37,305 nucleotides of DNA. Origin: Desulfobulbus sp. (lineage in GTDB: Bacteria > Desulfobacterota > Desulfobulbia > Desulfobulbales > Desulfobulbaceae). The stretch's first letter is position 1. Each line of letters begins with the position of its first letter. Shown here piece after piece: positions 23,239-32,182 of this stretch. The notes beneath the pieces were generated by a model that worked only from the letters and a program-made list of their open reading frames with translations, ran no database searches and was not told the DNA's origin. A program made the position numbers and the translations under genes. Where the stretch lies: positions 1 through 37,305 of the forward strand of contig JAUVLX010000001.1 of the NCBI GenBank assembly GCA_030600525.1, given 5' to 3'.

Positions 23239-24021
23239 TCAGCGGAGGTGGGTTGTACCAGAGTTGAGTTCCTTGCTCACATGGTTCCACCACCTTTGTT
23301 GCATTTTAGGTGAGTAGTAAAGCGAAGTGTCCTGGTCAAATTCAGTATGTTTATCAAGGATATCTTTATTATAGCTGTTGATGATATCTTGAATCCAGAC
23401 AATGGCCAGCTGTTGGGCTTCTCTCGCTGTATTACCCATGATGGGGAGCCCTTGGCGGTACTGATTTTTTTCTTTGCTTATCCTTTGAGCAGTAATTTCC
23501 AGCAACGCAAAGTGAATCTGTTCGTGTTGGAGGACGTAGCCTTTTTTACCGGCAGGTATTTTGGGGTTCCACCAGGAATTTTCAGGTATAAAAACAGCCT
23601 CAAATGAGAGATTGTCGATGTCTGCAAAGTACAGGGGCACCCCTTTAAAACTGCTGTTTCGCACTGTAATTTTCGTGGAACTTTTGGGGCGTATCTGAAC
23701 ACTTGAACGGGCATTGAAATGTTCTTCCATCCCCTTTGTACCCTCTTGCAGTGATGGCGCACGAAAATCATTTTGTTGCAGTTGTCGGTATGTGAAAAAA
23801 GTTGTTGGCTGTTTCGATGCTGGTCGAATTTGTGGAGCAGCATAGTCTGGGAGTTGTGTGCAGCAGGGTAGAATCGCCACAACAAAGAGCAGAGAGAGAA
23901 AACGAGCTTGATCGGAAAAAATACAAAGCAAAAGAGTTTGCAATCTAGTTATGAAAAACAAGCGAAGACGAACAGTAGGACTGTTTGAAGGACGAATTGA
24001 TGCTTCTTGCAGTAGGAGCAT
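23239..24021 (-). CDS. DUF922-type putative secreted Zn-dependent protease, lipoprotein candidate
   Basis: The C-terminal part carries an HEXXH-type zinc motif, QHEQIHFALLEITAQR, preceded by PENSWWNPK, which matches the DUF922 family of predicted secreted metalloproteases. A hydrophobic stretch (FLSLLFVVAILPCC) with adjacent cysteines before a polar region suggests a lipoprotein signal. The start is uncertain. ATG 24021 is the only ATG before that stretch, a TTG at 24075 gives a longer form, and a TTG at 23931 would put the signal sequence at the very N-terminus. No activity has been shown for most of this family. It lies downstream of the VWA-OmpA gene on the same strand. Confidence 0.72.
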   Translation of the reverse strand: MLLLQEASIRPSNSPTVRLRLFFITRLQTLLLCIFSDQARFLSLLFVVAILPCCTQLPDYAAPQIRPASKQPTTFFTYRQLQQNDFRAPSLQEGTKGMEEHFNARSSVQIRPKSSTKITVRNSSFKGVPLYFADIDNLSFEAVFIPENSWWNPKIPAGKKGYVLQHEQIHFALLEITAQRISKEKNQYRQGLPIMGNTAREAQQLAIVWIQDIINSYNKDILDKHTEFDQDTSLYYSPKMQQRWWNHVSKELNSGTTHLR

Positions 24022-24101
24022 TGGGTCTAGCCTGTGCGCAACAGAAGAGGGATGGATTGTGCTACTTTTGGGCAACCCCTTTTTTGTAGGGAAGTGTGGG
24101 G

Positions 24102-24146
24102 ATTGATCTACCAGGCAGGCATTAAGTGCCTTCCTGGTAGATCAAT
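24102..24146 (-). terminator. 14-bp perfect hairpin after the VWA-OmpA gene
   Basis: Arms 24102-24115 (ATTGATCTACCAGG) and 24133-24146 are perfectly complementary, with a further short stem inside the loop. It starts 20 bp past the stop of the VWA-OmpA gene. No T-run follows on either strand, so it may be a 3'-end stabiliser or a non-canonical terminator. Confidence 0.55.
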
Positions 24147-24165
24147 GACGTTGGTAATTTGAGTA

Positions 24166-25236
24166 TTACATACCGGTTATAATACTTTCTACACGGCGAT
24201 TCTTGGCACGTCCAGTTTCAGTATCGTTACTGTCGGTAGGATCGGCTTTACCAAACCAACTCAAGGTAATTCTTTTGTTGTCAATGCCGCCCTTTTCTAC
24301 CAAATAGGTCCGGACACTTGCAGCACGTCGTTGTGAAAGTTTCAGGTTGTACTCTTCTGAACCGAGACTGTCAGTATGTCCAGCAAGGGTGACCTGAGCT
24401 TTGGGGTTTTCTTGAAGGAGAATTGTAAGTTCGTTCAGCGCTACATAATTTTCAGGTTTTACGACATCTTTATCAAAGTCAAAATGGATGTTGTTGACAC
24501 TGGTGCCGACAACTTTCGCTTTTGGCATGTCTTGATTCTTAACCATGAAAAGTGGATTGGTGAGCCATTCTGGATGACCAAGAAGCTTGGAGAACTGAAT
24601 AACTTTACCGCAATCACTAGCGCTAGCAACGGCATTGACAGCTTGGTCACCGTTGGTGTCGTCGTCGGTATCAATAACGTAAAAGCAGACTTTATATTTT
24701 TCTGCAAGTTGTTTAGCGATGATTCCAGGAGCAGGAAGTCCACGGTTAACTGTGTATTGTCCATCGGTAAAAAGAAAAACTACTGTTTCGCCCTGAAGTT
24801 TGCCAAGGATAGGATCTAGGGAAACGAGTCCGTTTTGGAGTAAGGTGTTTCCTGACGGCCTGGAAGGGAGCGTCTCTATTGTGGAGGTGAATGCCCCTTT
24901 ATCGAATGTTTGCATGGGTAAATAGCTTTTGAATGCTTCTTTGCCAAACCCAGGAGTAAAAGTGTATATGCCAGCTTGCCAATCAAGTGCTGGTAAGGTA
25001 GCATTTTTCTCGTTCAGTATCTGCCGTTCGATATCCAGTCTCGTTTGATCGCCGCTTGTGGCTTTCATAGAGCTGGAAGAGTCATATAATATAATAAAGT
25101 TGTCTGCCAGTTTGACAAAGACCACCTTTTTACCATTGACCATTTTTGGGGTTTCTTTTGCAAGCACTGAACTGGCAAAACATGATGCAAGCAGCAGGGT
25201 AAGACCAAGAATAAAACTCTTGTGGATCATCCTCAT
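24166..25236 (-). CDS. Secreted von Willebrand factor A / OmpA-domain protein
   Basis: A 356-residue envelope protein with a signal peptide (about residues 1-26), a von Willebrand A domain (about 40-225) and a C-terminal OmpA/Pal domain (about 245-356). The MIDAS metal site is visible as YDSSSSM, with FTDGQYT later in the fold. The OmpA domain shows HFDFDKDVVKPENY, LAGHTDSLGSEEYNLKLSQRRA and GRAKNRRVE, including the Asp and Arg that bind peptidoglycan diaminopimelate. It probably tethers a metal-dependent binding module to the cell wall. GGAG sits ahead of the ATG at 25236. Confidence 0.92.
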   Translation of the reverse strand: MRMIHKSFILGLTLLLASCFASSVLAKETPKMVNGKKVVFVKLADNFIILYDSSSSMKATSGDQTRLDIERQILNEKNATLPALDWQAGIYTFTPGFGKEAFKSYLPMQTFDKGAFTSTIETLPSRPSGNTLLQNGLVSLDPILGKLQGETVVFLFTDGQYTVNRGLPAPGIIAKQLAEKYKVCFYVIDTDDDTNGDQAVNAVASASDCGKVIQFSKLLGHPEWLTNPLFMVKNQDMPKAKVVGTSVNNIHFDFDKDVVKPENYVALNELTILLQENPKAQVTLAGHTDSLGSEEYNLKLSQRRAASVRTYLVEKGGIDNKRITLSWFGKADPTDSNDTETGRAKNRRVESIITGM

Positions 25237-25652
25237 TGTGTTCTCCTTTGCTGTTGTTATGAAAAGTAGAATAACGAATTAACTATAAAATTATAATGCA
25301 GGAGTGGTAAGAGGTCAATTGGCAATTTAAAGAAAAAAATCACTTGCCTGTGAAGGTATTGGTGTGGATCCGTTTGGCGCAGAGCTGAGAAATTGCCTGC
25401 TTATGGAATAGTGGATACATTTTGCTTATCGTTAATACGGTTGACTGGATATTGATTACACCTGCCATGCTCCAGCACTTACCCAATATTGTACACACCG
25501 TTTGCACCGCAATTAGAAGGGGCTGGTACCGGAAAGAAAAAGGTGGAACTATGCCTTCTGGACGCAATTGTGTTCTGCTGTTTCTCTGGAATGATTACTG
25601 AATTTCTGGCATTTCCATTCGTTTTTTTTACAATAAATTGAGCCTTAACAAT
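25237..25652. other. 416-bp divergent intergenic region
   Basis: Promoters for the VWA-OmpA gene (minus) and the aldo/keto reductase (plus) must lie here. A plus-strand frame (TTG 25421 or ATG about 25469, ending near 25601) would encode 44-59 residues with several Arg, Trp and Cys. It has no clear ribosome site or family match, so I do not call it a gene. Confidence 0.4.
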
Positions 25653-26834
25653 ATGATCTATCGACGATTCGGGAAAACTGAACTGGAAATGCCGGTCTTT
25701 TCTGCTGGCGGTATGCGATTTATGCAATCCTGGCAAGACGTGGCAAAAGAAGACATAGAACTGGTGCAACAACGTAAACTGCATGAAATAATTGCCATGG
25801 CTTTTGCTCTGGGGATCAACCTTGTCGAGACTGCAAGGGGATACGGATCTTCAGAACGGCAGCTTGGTCTTCTTTTGAAAGAGTATAAGAGAAAAGATAT
25901 TATTCTCCAGACCAAAGTTGCCCCTACTCCCGATCCTTTACTCTTTCGAGAACATGTACTTGACTCCCTGCGCAGGTTGCAGGTGGAAAGAGTAGATCTG
26001 TTAGCCTTGCACGGGATTAACTCATACAAACAACTTTGGCATGTTTGCAGGCCCGGCGGCTGTCTTCATGCTGCAAGAGTATTGCAGGAGCAGGGAAAGG
26101 TTGGTTGGGTAGGCTTTTCCGGGCACGGTTCAACCAATGTATTGCTGCAGGCTGTCAACCACCAGCAGGATGGTGGGTTTGATTATATAAATCTGCATTG
26201 GTACACTATTCTTCAGCGTCATGAAATGGTGCTAGAGGCTGCACTCGCAAGAGACATGGGGACGTTTATTATCAGCCCTACTGATAAAGGAGGGATGCTG
26301 CATACACCACCAACCTCGCTTACAGAGCTTTCCGCCCCTCTTACTCCATTACAATTTAATGATCTCTTCTGTTTGCAGCATAAGGCAATACATACGATCA
26401 GTATTGGAGCAGCAGCGCCTGATGATTTTACTGACCACGTTCTGGCTTTACAATATTTAGATGATTTTGGTCTCGTTAGAAAAATATATCAGCGGTGGCA
26501 AAACCGCATGTTGGCAGTGAGTGGGAATAGCCAGCCAGGCAACCATTGGGATGTGTTTCCATGTTTTGAGGAAACGCCTGGATGTATGAATATATCGATG
26601 ATCCTGTGGTTGTATAATCTCGCGACAGGGTGGGACCTGTTGACATATGCGCGGGGAAGATATGCCATGTTGGGTAAGGGAAGCGAATGGGTATCTGGTA
26701 ATAACGCAGCTTGTGCTATGAAATACGATGTGAAAGAATTTGCAAAAAAGATCGGAATGCCTGCTTCTGAATTTCTCCGAAAGATACAACAAGCTCACGA
26801 GTTGCTCTCAAGTAAACAGGAAGAGAATTTATAA
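25653..26834 (+). CDS. Aldo/keto reductase with a degenerate C-terminal ferredoxin-like region
   Basis: A 393-residue protein with an N-terminal aldo/keto reductase barrel. The opening IYRRFGKTELEMPVFSAGGMR, a catalytic Tyr in ETARGYGSSE, a Lys in LQTKVAP and a His in LLALHGIN match the tetrad. The C-terminal 110 residues occupy the place of the 4Fe-4S domain seen in COG1453-type reductases, but only scattered cysteines remain (PCFEETPGC, NAACAM), so the full CxxCxxC clusters are lost. I start at ATG 25653 instead of TTG 25638. The substrate is unknown. The stop codon lies in a palindrome shared with the next gene. Confidence 0.85.
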   Translation: MIYRRFGKTELEMPVFSAGGMRFMQSWQDVAKEDIELVQQRKLHEIIAMAFALGINLVETARGYGSSERQLGLLLKEYKRKDIILQTKVAPTPDPLLFREHVLDSLRRLQVERVDLLALHGINSYKQLWHVCRPGGCLHAARVLQEQGKVGWVGFSGHGSTNVLLQAVNHQQDGGFDYINLHWYTILQRHEMVLEAALARDMGTFIISPTDKGGMLHTPPTSLTELSAPLTPLQFNDLFCLQHKAIHTISIGAAAPDDFTDHVLALQYLDDFGLVRKIYQRWQNRMLAVSGNSQPGNHWDVFPCFEETPGCMNISMILWLYNLATGWDLLTYARGRYAMLGKGSEWVSGNNAACAMKYDVKEFAKKIGMPASEFLRKIQQAHELLSSKQEENL

Positions 26835-26873
26835 GCACACTGTCTTTTCGCATGCGAAAAGACAGTGTGCTTA
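26832..26873. terminator. 42-bp perfect palindrome between convergent genes
   Basis: Bases 26832-26852 and 26853-26873 are exact reverse complements (21-bp arms, no spacer). The left end is the TAA of the aldo/keto reductase and the right end is the TAA of the ParB-like gene. It should form a very stable hairpin in both transcripts. No U-tract follows, so any termination would be non-canonical, and it could also be a convergent-transcription barrier. Confidence 0.75.
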
Positions 26874-28601
26874 CTCTGTAAACAGATCTTCCTGACGGAG
26901 CAGTTGGCTAACTTTATCAAGCATTACATGGTAATTTTCTTTGTTGACCCTCAGGTTGAGAGTCAACTCTCCCTTTGCTGTTTCCGAATCAGCAGTAAGG
27001 TTGAAAACCTTCTTGCTTGTGCGCTCGCCAAAGTATTGGTTTCGGATTTTTGTAATTTTTTTGCTGAACTTTTTTTGCTCGGTAGCGGCTGATTGTGTTC
27101 CTTTCTGCTGCATGAGGCGGATAAAGGTGGCTGCTTTTTGTGGGGCCTCCATAGCCTTGGTCAGCATTTGCTGGACTTCCGTGTGGGCAATTGTTTTGCT
27201 TAAGCCTATTTTTTTCTCTTTTAATAAGGTCAGTATGTTTTGGAGTTGTGGCCGTGTTGGCGTTAGCGGCTTTATTATCTCCAGATAGAGGCTGTCACGG
27301 TCACCTGGGTCTTTGATTGGGGCGAGAATTTCAGCTGCAATGGAGAACTGCAGTTTTTCATTGATCACATCGTTGATAATTTCCGGTGATTCGCCACGCG
27401 TTCGAATTTGATTTACTTTACGGTATTTATGGATAGTGGTGTGGGACACTTTCGATCCTGGAACACCGATGCCCAATGTCGCTCCAAATTTTTCAGCAAG
27501 CATGGTGTTGTTTAGTTGCATGGTATCACTGGCAGTATCGAGGAAATTACCTATTTCAACCGGGTTGAGGTTTCTTCTTTTAGTGTTTTCAGCAAGTGAA
27601 ATATTAAAAAAATCTTCAGTGGTGAAATCCTGCTCCTGAAATATTTTGGCCTCTATCCACTCCCTGCCAATGCGCTTTACTGCTTGAAACCGCCTGAAGC
27701 CGCACAAAATTTTGTAATAGCCGTCTGTCTTACGCAGTAATACTAAAGGGTGGAGTAAACCGTTTTTTTCAATGGATCCTGCAAGCTCGTCTATGTAAGA
27801 CTCTCTGGTAAGTTCATCGTACTGTGCGTCATTATGGATACGGAAGATATATTGTAAGTCTTCCTCATTCTGTGTCTCTACACTTTTGAGTTGTATTTTC
27901 CTTACCAACGGCATCTTTTGCTGAAATTGTTGGAATGCCCTCCCCAGTTTTTTTGCAGTAAATTCTGCCATCCCTTGTTCACTTACAAGTTCCGGAGCAA
28001 GGGTCAGTAGCAGTGAGTTGACATTGGTATTGTAAAAACCTTCAAGATAGTTTTTTTGGCGATAGAGTTGGTTGAGATGGTCAGGAGAGTGGCCGCAATA
28101 GATTGATCCTGAGCTCGCCAAGTCTGTAGTAAGGCCCTGGTCCTCGATAACGACCCTGTATTTACTGATCTGCGAGGGAGAAATGGTCGGGTTATGAGGT
28201 TTTTCAGGGGCGCCCCGCTCACCTTGACCATAGCCGAAAAGAATTTGTTTCCCTTTCGGTAAAGGCGTACTGCCGACCTGGACGATAAGGACCAGTGGTG
28301 AGAGGTCATTTTCTACTATTTCATCAGTAAAGCGTTTAATGTGGACAAGGAAGGTATCTGTAATTTTTTTACGTGTTTTCACTGCCTGCATGTCTGTCAG
28401 GTCAATAAGTGTTTTTTTGTATTTGTTATTTATGATGGCATAGCATTCGAGCTGTTGAGCAAGCACAAGACCTAGTTCGGTGAGGTGATGTTTCTCTTCC
28501 TTGTTTTGAGGACTGGACAACCCATTAGGTATAAGGAGTAGGATATTATTATTGCCGAGAACGGTGTGGATCGATCTATGCTTTTGTTGGCTATTATTCA
28601 T
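26871..28601 (-). CDS. ParB-like protein with an unusual N-terminal domain
   Basis: A 576-residue protein. Residues about 275-375 form a ParB/Srx-type domain with the CTP-binding box (ILCGFRRFQAVKRIG) and the LAENTKRRNLNPVEIG motif. A helix-turn-helix-like region follows (MLAEKFGATLG, SHTTIHKYRKV). The N-terminal 250 residues are not part of ParB. Their layout (LLLIPNGLSS, AIINNKYKKTLIDLTDMQ, LIVQVGS, ILFGYGQG, SIYCGHSPDHL) resembles an N-formylglutamate amidohydrolase-type fold with its metal ligands lost, a low-confidence inference. No parA is adjacent, so it is not the primary chromosome-segregation ParB. It overlaps the YihY gene by 8 bp. Confidence 0.82.
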   Translation of the reverse strand: MNNSQQKHRSIHTVLGNNNILLLIPNGLSSPQNKEEKHHLTELGLVLAQQLECYAIINNKYKKTLIDLTDMQAVKTRKKITDTFLVHIKRFTDEIVENDLSPLVLIVQVGSTPLPKGKQILFGYGQGERGAPEKPHNPTISPSQISKYRVVIEDQGLTTDLASSGSIYCGHSPDHLNQLYRQKNYLEGFYNTNVNSLLLTLAPELVSEQGMAEFTAKKLGRAFQQFQQKMPLVRKIQLKSVETQNEEDLQYIFRIHNDAQYDELTRESYIDELAGSIEKNGLLHPLVLLRKTDGYYKILCGFRRFQAVKRIGREWIEAKIFQEQDFTTEDFFNISLAENTKRRNLNPVEIGNFLDTASDTMQLNNTMLAEKFGATLGIGVPGSKVSHTTIHKYRKVNQIRTRGESPEIINDVINEKLQFSIAAEILAPIKDPGDRDSLYLEIIKPLTPTRPQLQNILTLLKEKKIGLSKTIAHTEVQQMLTKAMEAPQKAATFIRLMQQKGTQSAATEQKKFSKKITKIRNQYFGERTSKKVFNLTADSETAKGELTLNLRVNKENYHVMLDKVSQLLRQEDLFTE

Positions 28602-29973
28602 CTTTTTCGTTTACAGGAACCCGTAAAGTTAATGGAGCCAGCGCCTTGTGCGCCCCCTTGAGTGCCACGTTTGCGAGGTAAGACCCGTATGTGGAATTAT
28701 TGGTATGGCCAACTATTGCGTCAAGTACTTCACCTGAATTGAGTAACTCAGAGGCGGTGGCTGGCAAAAAGGCAGGTTTGCCGTTGTCATTGCTTCTATG
28801 TAAGAGATCTGCTTCAACTAGCTTTGTTGTTATTTCCTTAATTTCAACAGTTGGTGCGTCTGTGAGCTTCCCTGCTAGCGAGACAATGGTAGTCGGGCGT
28901 CGAGCATGGAAATCAGTGTAGACTCGGTGGAGAATGTCAAAAGCAATCTGTAGCTTTCGTTGGGGGGGGATGGGCTCTGTGAAGGGGGAATAGTTGTTGC
29001 GATGTTGTACCCCGTAAGCAAGGGCAGCCCCTGAAAGAACAAAATTCCATCCTAAATATACCCATATAAGAAAAAGAGGTACTGTGGCAAAAGAACCATA
29101 AATAGCATTATATTTAGCCACTCCGACCTGGAGGATGATATACACTTTTTGTGTCAGGAACCAGAAAATGGTGGCAAAAAGTGCACCGGTGAATGCGGCG
29201 GAAGTCGTGACCCTTGCCCTTGAAAAAAACAGGTAAACCAACATCAGGGTAATGATGATAAAAACAAAAGGAAAAAACTTAAACAAGGCGGCTATCATCC
29301 AGTCGAATGGGATAATAGTATGGATGTATCTCATTATTCGGTCGCTTGCCAGGATGGTCTCTCCGGCAAGAGCCATATTGATGGAAACAGGCAGCAGGAT
29401 AAGCAGTGCCAGGTAATCCATTACTTTGCGAAACAGAGGGCGTCCTTTGTCTTCCCTCCATATATCATTCATGGCATCTTCGATGGTGCTGAAAACCATT
29501 ATTACAACTATAAGAGTAGCACCAATCCCGAAGATACCCAGCGCCGCGAAATTGGTTTTATCAACGTAGTCAAATATGGTGTCGATTGCTTGATAAAGGT
29601 GTGCAGTCATCGTGTTTTGCACTGGTTCTGCAACCAGATCAAGGCTGGTGGACTCAGGTTGTGTATGTTGTGTTGTTGGGCGTGGCTCCACCTGTTCAAT
29701 AAAACGAACAGCCGCGACTTTCAGTTGATCTCCGCTTCCCAGCCCCTTGAGAACTGCGGTGCTCATAGCAAGTAAGGGCACCATTGACAAGATGACTGAG
29801 TAGGTTAGGGCAGATGCTCTGATGGAGATTTTTGCTCTGGTTGCTTCTCTGTAAACAATGATGAGGATTCGAGCATAACAGCGTATTCCTCTGCTTAAGG
29901 CACTGTTCTTACCTGTTTCTGTAAAAGCCCATTTAATGATTGGGGTTGACCAGTGTTGATGGTTACCTGTCAT
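28594..29973 (-). CDS. YihY/BrkB family inner-membrane protein
   Basis: A 459-residue protein of the YihY/virulence factor BrkB family (formerly mis-named ribonuclease BN). About six membrane segments are visible between residues 45 and 330. Family motifs include SIRASALTYSVILSMVPLLA, NDIW, and YGSFATVPLFLIWVYLGW. The C-terminal 120 residues form a soluble domain that looks winged-helix-like. Function is unknown. It lies 48 bp after the hybrid kinase gene and is translationally coupled to the ParB-like gene by overlap. Confidence 0.9.
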   Translation of the reverse strand: MTGNHQHWSTPIIKWAFTETGKNSALSRGIRCYARILIIVYREATRAKISIRASALTYSVILSMVPLLAMSTAVLKGLGSGDQLKVAAVRFIEQVEPRPTTQHTQPESTSLDLVAEPVQNTMTAHLYQAIDTIFDYVDKTNFAALGIFGIGATLIVVIMVFSTIEDAMNDIWREDKGRPLFRKVMDYLALLILLPVSINMALAGETILASDRIMRYIHTIIPFDWMIAALFKFFPFVFIIITLMLVYLFFSRARVTTSAAFTGALFATIFWFLTQKVYIILQVGVAKYNAIYGSFATVPLFLIWVYLGWNFVLSGAALAYGVQHRNNYSPFTEPIPPQRKLQIAFDILHRVYTDFHARRPTTIVSLAGKLTDAPTVEIKEITTKLVEADLLHRSNDNGKPAFLPATASELLNSGEVLDAIVGHTNNSTYGSYLANVALKGAHKALAPLTLRVPVNEKDE

Positions 29974-30021
29974 TGTTTTTCACTGAGTATTGTTTCGTTG
30001 GAAGGGTGCAGCCTGATTGGC

Positions 30022-32178
30022 TTATTGGCCCATTTCGCGGAAGAGCCATTTCTCTATGATTTCAAAGACGATTTCTCTTTTAATAGGTTTAGATATATAA
30101 TCGTTCATTCCTGCATTTAAACAAATTTCTCGATCACCTTTCATTGCATTTGCGGTCATTGCGACGATGGGAATGTTGTTAAATCCACGTTCACGGATAA
30201 TTTTGGTTGCCTCCAGTCCATCGGTTTCCGGCATTTGAACATCCATAAATATGAGATCAAAGTCATCTGGGGCAGCGGTAAAGGTGTCGATGGCTATTTT
30301 CCCATTTGCCGCTACTTGCACTTTGTATCCAGCCTTGGTGAGGATCAGGGTTGCCAGCCTCTGGTTCACCGGATTATCTTCAGCCAGAAGAATTCTTATC
30401 GATTGTTTGAGTTCCTCACGAACACTGTACTGGGTGATCAGTTTTTCTTTTGACGGTCCTCCGGCGATTTCATGCTGCCCTTCTCCCAGCAGCTTTTCTA
30501 TTGTTTTGAAAAGAATTTCACGACGGGTAGGTTTGGTAAGAAACGCATTAAACCCTGCCTCGTTGCATCTCTGGGCATTGCGATCATTTGATGAGGTATA
30601 GGCAAGTAGCGGTGTCCTTTTGGTCGTTGGTATTTCGTTGCGGATCACATGCGCCAATGCATATCCATCGGGTGCAGGCATCTGGATGTCAAGAATGATC
30701 AGATCAAAGATTTTGTTTTGAGCTATAGATTTTTCAATGGCCGTGCGAACCTGACTACTGTCGTGGGTAGCGACAACCTCAAGGCCAGCAGTGTCAAGGA
30801 TATGTTTGAGAATATTGAGGTTTGTCAGGTTGTCATCAACAACCAGTACCTTTTTACCTGCAAGGGAAACTTTGTTGAAATTTTTGATGCACTGCTGTTG
30901 AGATTTTTTGAGTTTGGTGGTGAAATGAAATGTACTCCCTTCACCTGTCTGACTCTCTGCCCACACATGTCCCCCCATAAGCGAGGCAATCTTACGGCAA
31001 ATGGAAAGGCCCAATCCTGTGCCGCCGTATTCACGTGTGGTTGAACCGTCAGCCTGGCGAAAGGCCTCGAATATCGCTTCAACTTTGTTTTCCGGTAATC
31101 CTATACCTGTGTCTCGCACTCGCGCATGGATTTCAATATGGTCATCTGTTTCTTGGTCGACCATTATTGCCAACTCTATTTCTCCCTGCTTGGTAAATTT
31201 TACAGCATTGCCCATGAGGTTGACAAGAACCTGGCGAAATCGTCCTGGATCCCCCATCACATTGGCGGGTAGGTTGTTGTCGATTCGGCAAAGCACTTCA
31301 ATGGGAAGGTTATCCACTTTGGGCCTGATCAAATCGCAGACATCCTGGGCTGTTATTTCAGGGTCAAAGTCAATGCATTCCAGGTCGAGTTTGCCAGCTT
31401 CTACTTTTGAAAAATCAAGGATGTTGTTGATCAGGGAGAGCAGTGCGTCAGCGCTGCGGTTTATGGTTTGTGCAAATTCTGTTTGTGCTTCATTGAGAGG
31501 GGAGTCTAACAGCATGTCAGTAAAACCAATGATACCATTCATTGGCGTCCGAATTTCATGGCTCATTGCAGCTAGAAATTCACTCTTGGCTATATTTGCT
31601 GATTCGGCAGCTTTTTTTGCACTGCGCAGCTCTGCAGTTTGTTGTTTGATTTCTGCTTGCAGGGTCTTCGAATAGTTGTATTGTTGTTCTTGTATCTTTC
31701 TGTAGTTTTGTTCGTTTTCGGCCATTATGTCTTGGAATTTTTTTTCAAGCACCCCGGACTTGCGATCGAATTGTTTTTTTTGGATTCGCAGGCGATTGAT
31801 AGTGTCTTCGGTTTCTTTATGGGCAAGGAAAAGTCGGAGGCTTAAGCGGATGACCGTAGTCAGCCAGTGGGGAGGGAGTGTATCCTGGATCGTCGCAGGG
31901 GTTGCAAGGATGACGCATTGCAGATCAGGAACAGCATGTACGGCAAAGTGACGCTTTTTATGTTGAATAGTTACTTCCGAAGATTTATCGAGACTGTCGA
32001 TTATGAGTTGCTGGGCTTCATCTGAGGCAATGGGAAATTTTTGTGACGCCTTATGGTTACCGTCATGGTCAGCGCAGAAAAAAAGTAACTGCTCTGTTTC
32101 CTGTTTAAGATGGTTACACAAGGTGGAGAGTGTTTGGGAGGGATCGACAAGATCAGCAAATAAATTATTGAGAGCCAT
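30022..32178 (-). CDS. Hybrid sensor histidine kinase with two receiver domains
   Basis: A 718-residue protein. An N-terminal region (about residues 1-115) with no membrane segment could be a small ligand-binding domain, followed by a coiled coil (about 120-195). HisKA has the phospho-accepting His in AAMSHEIRTPMNG (about 204). The HATPase domain shows NLMGNAVKFT, DTGIGLP and GGTGLGLSICRKI. Receiver 1 (about 445-570) has VVDDN and ILDIQMP; receiver 2 (about 594-715) has LAEDN and FMDVQMP. It is likely cytosolic and starts 4 bp after the HDOD gene stop, so the two are coupled. No output regulator is adjacent. Confidence 0.95.
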   Translation of the reverse strand: MALNNLFADLVDPSQTLSTLCNHLKQETEQLLFFCADHDGNHKASQKFPIASDEAQQLIIDSLDKSSEVTIQHKKRHFAVHAVPDLQCVILATPATIQDTLPPHWLTTVIRLSLRLFLAHKETEDTINRLRIQKKQFDRKSGVLEKKFQDIMAENEQNYRKIQEQQYNYSKTLQAEIKQQTAELRSAKKAAESANIAKSEFLAAMSHEIRTPMNGIIGFTDMLLDSPLNEAQTEFAQTINRSADALLSLINNILDFSKVEAGKLDLECIDFDPEITAQDVCDLIRPKVDNLPIEVLCRIDNNLPANVMGDPGRFRQVLVNLMGNAVKFTKQGEIELAIMVDQETDDHIEIHARVRDTGIGLPENKVEAIFEAFRQADGSTTREYGGTGLGLSICRKIASLMGGHVWAESQTGEGSTFHFTTKLKKSQQQCIKNFNKVSLAGKKVLVVDDNLTNLNILKHILDTAGLEVVATHDSSQVRTAIEKSIAQNKIFDLIILDIQMPAPDGYALAHVIRNEIPTTKRTPLLAYTSSNDRNAQRCNEAGFNAFLTKPTRREILFKTIEKLLGEGQHEIAGGPSKEKLITQYSVREELKQSIRILLAEDNPVNQRLATLILTKAGYKVQVAANGKIAIDTFTAAPDDFDLIFMDVQMPETDGLEATKIIRERGFNNIPIVAMTANAMKGDREICLNAGMNDYISKPIKREIVFEIIEKWLFREMGQ

Positions 32179-32182
32179 GAAC

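Noticed and set aside
26871..28601. Chromosome partition ParB
   Set aside because: No parA, no parS seen nearby and a large foreign N-terminal domain.
29320..29775. 151-codon plus-strand frame
   Set aside because: Antisense to the YihY/BrkB gene, with no recognisable motif.
31001..31675. 224-codon plus-strand frame
   Set aside because: It lies wholly antisense to the hybrid kinase, whose motifs are unmistakable; it shows no family pattern.
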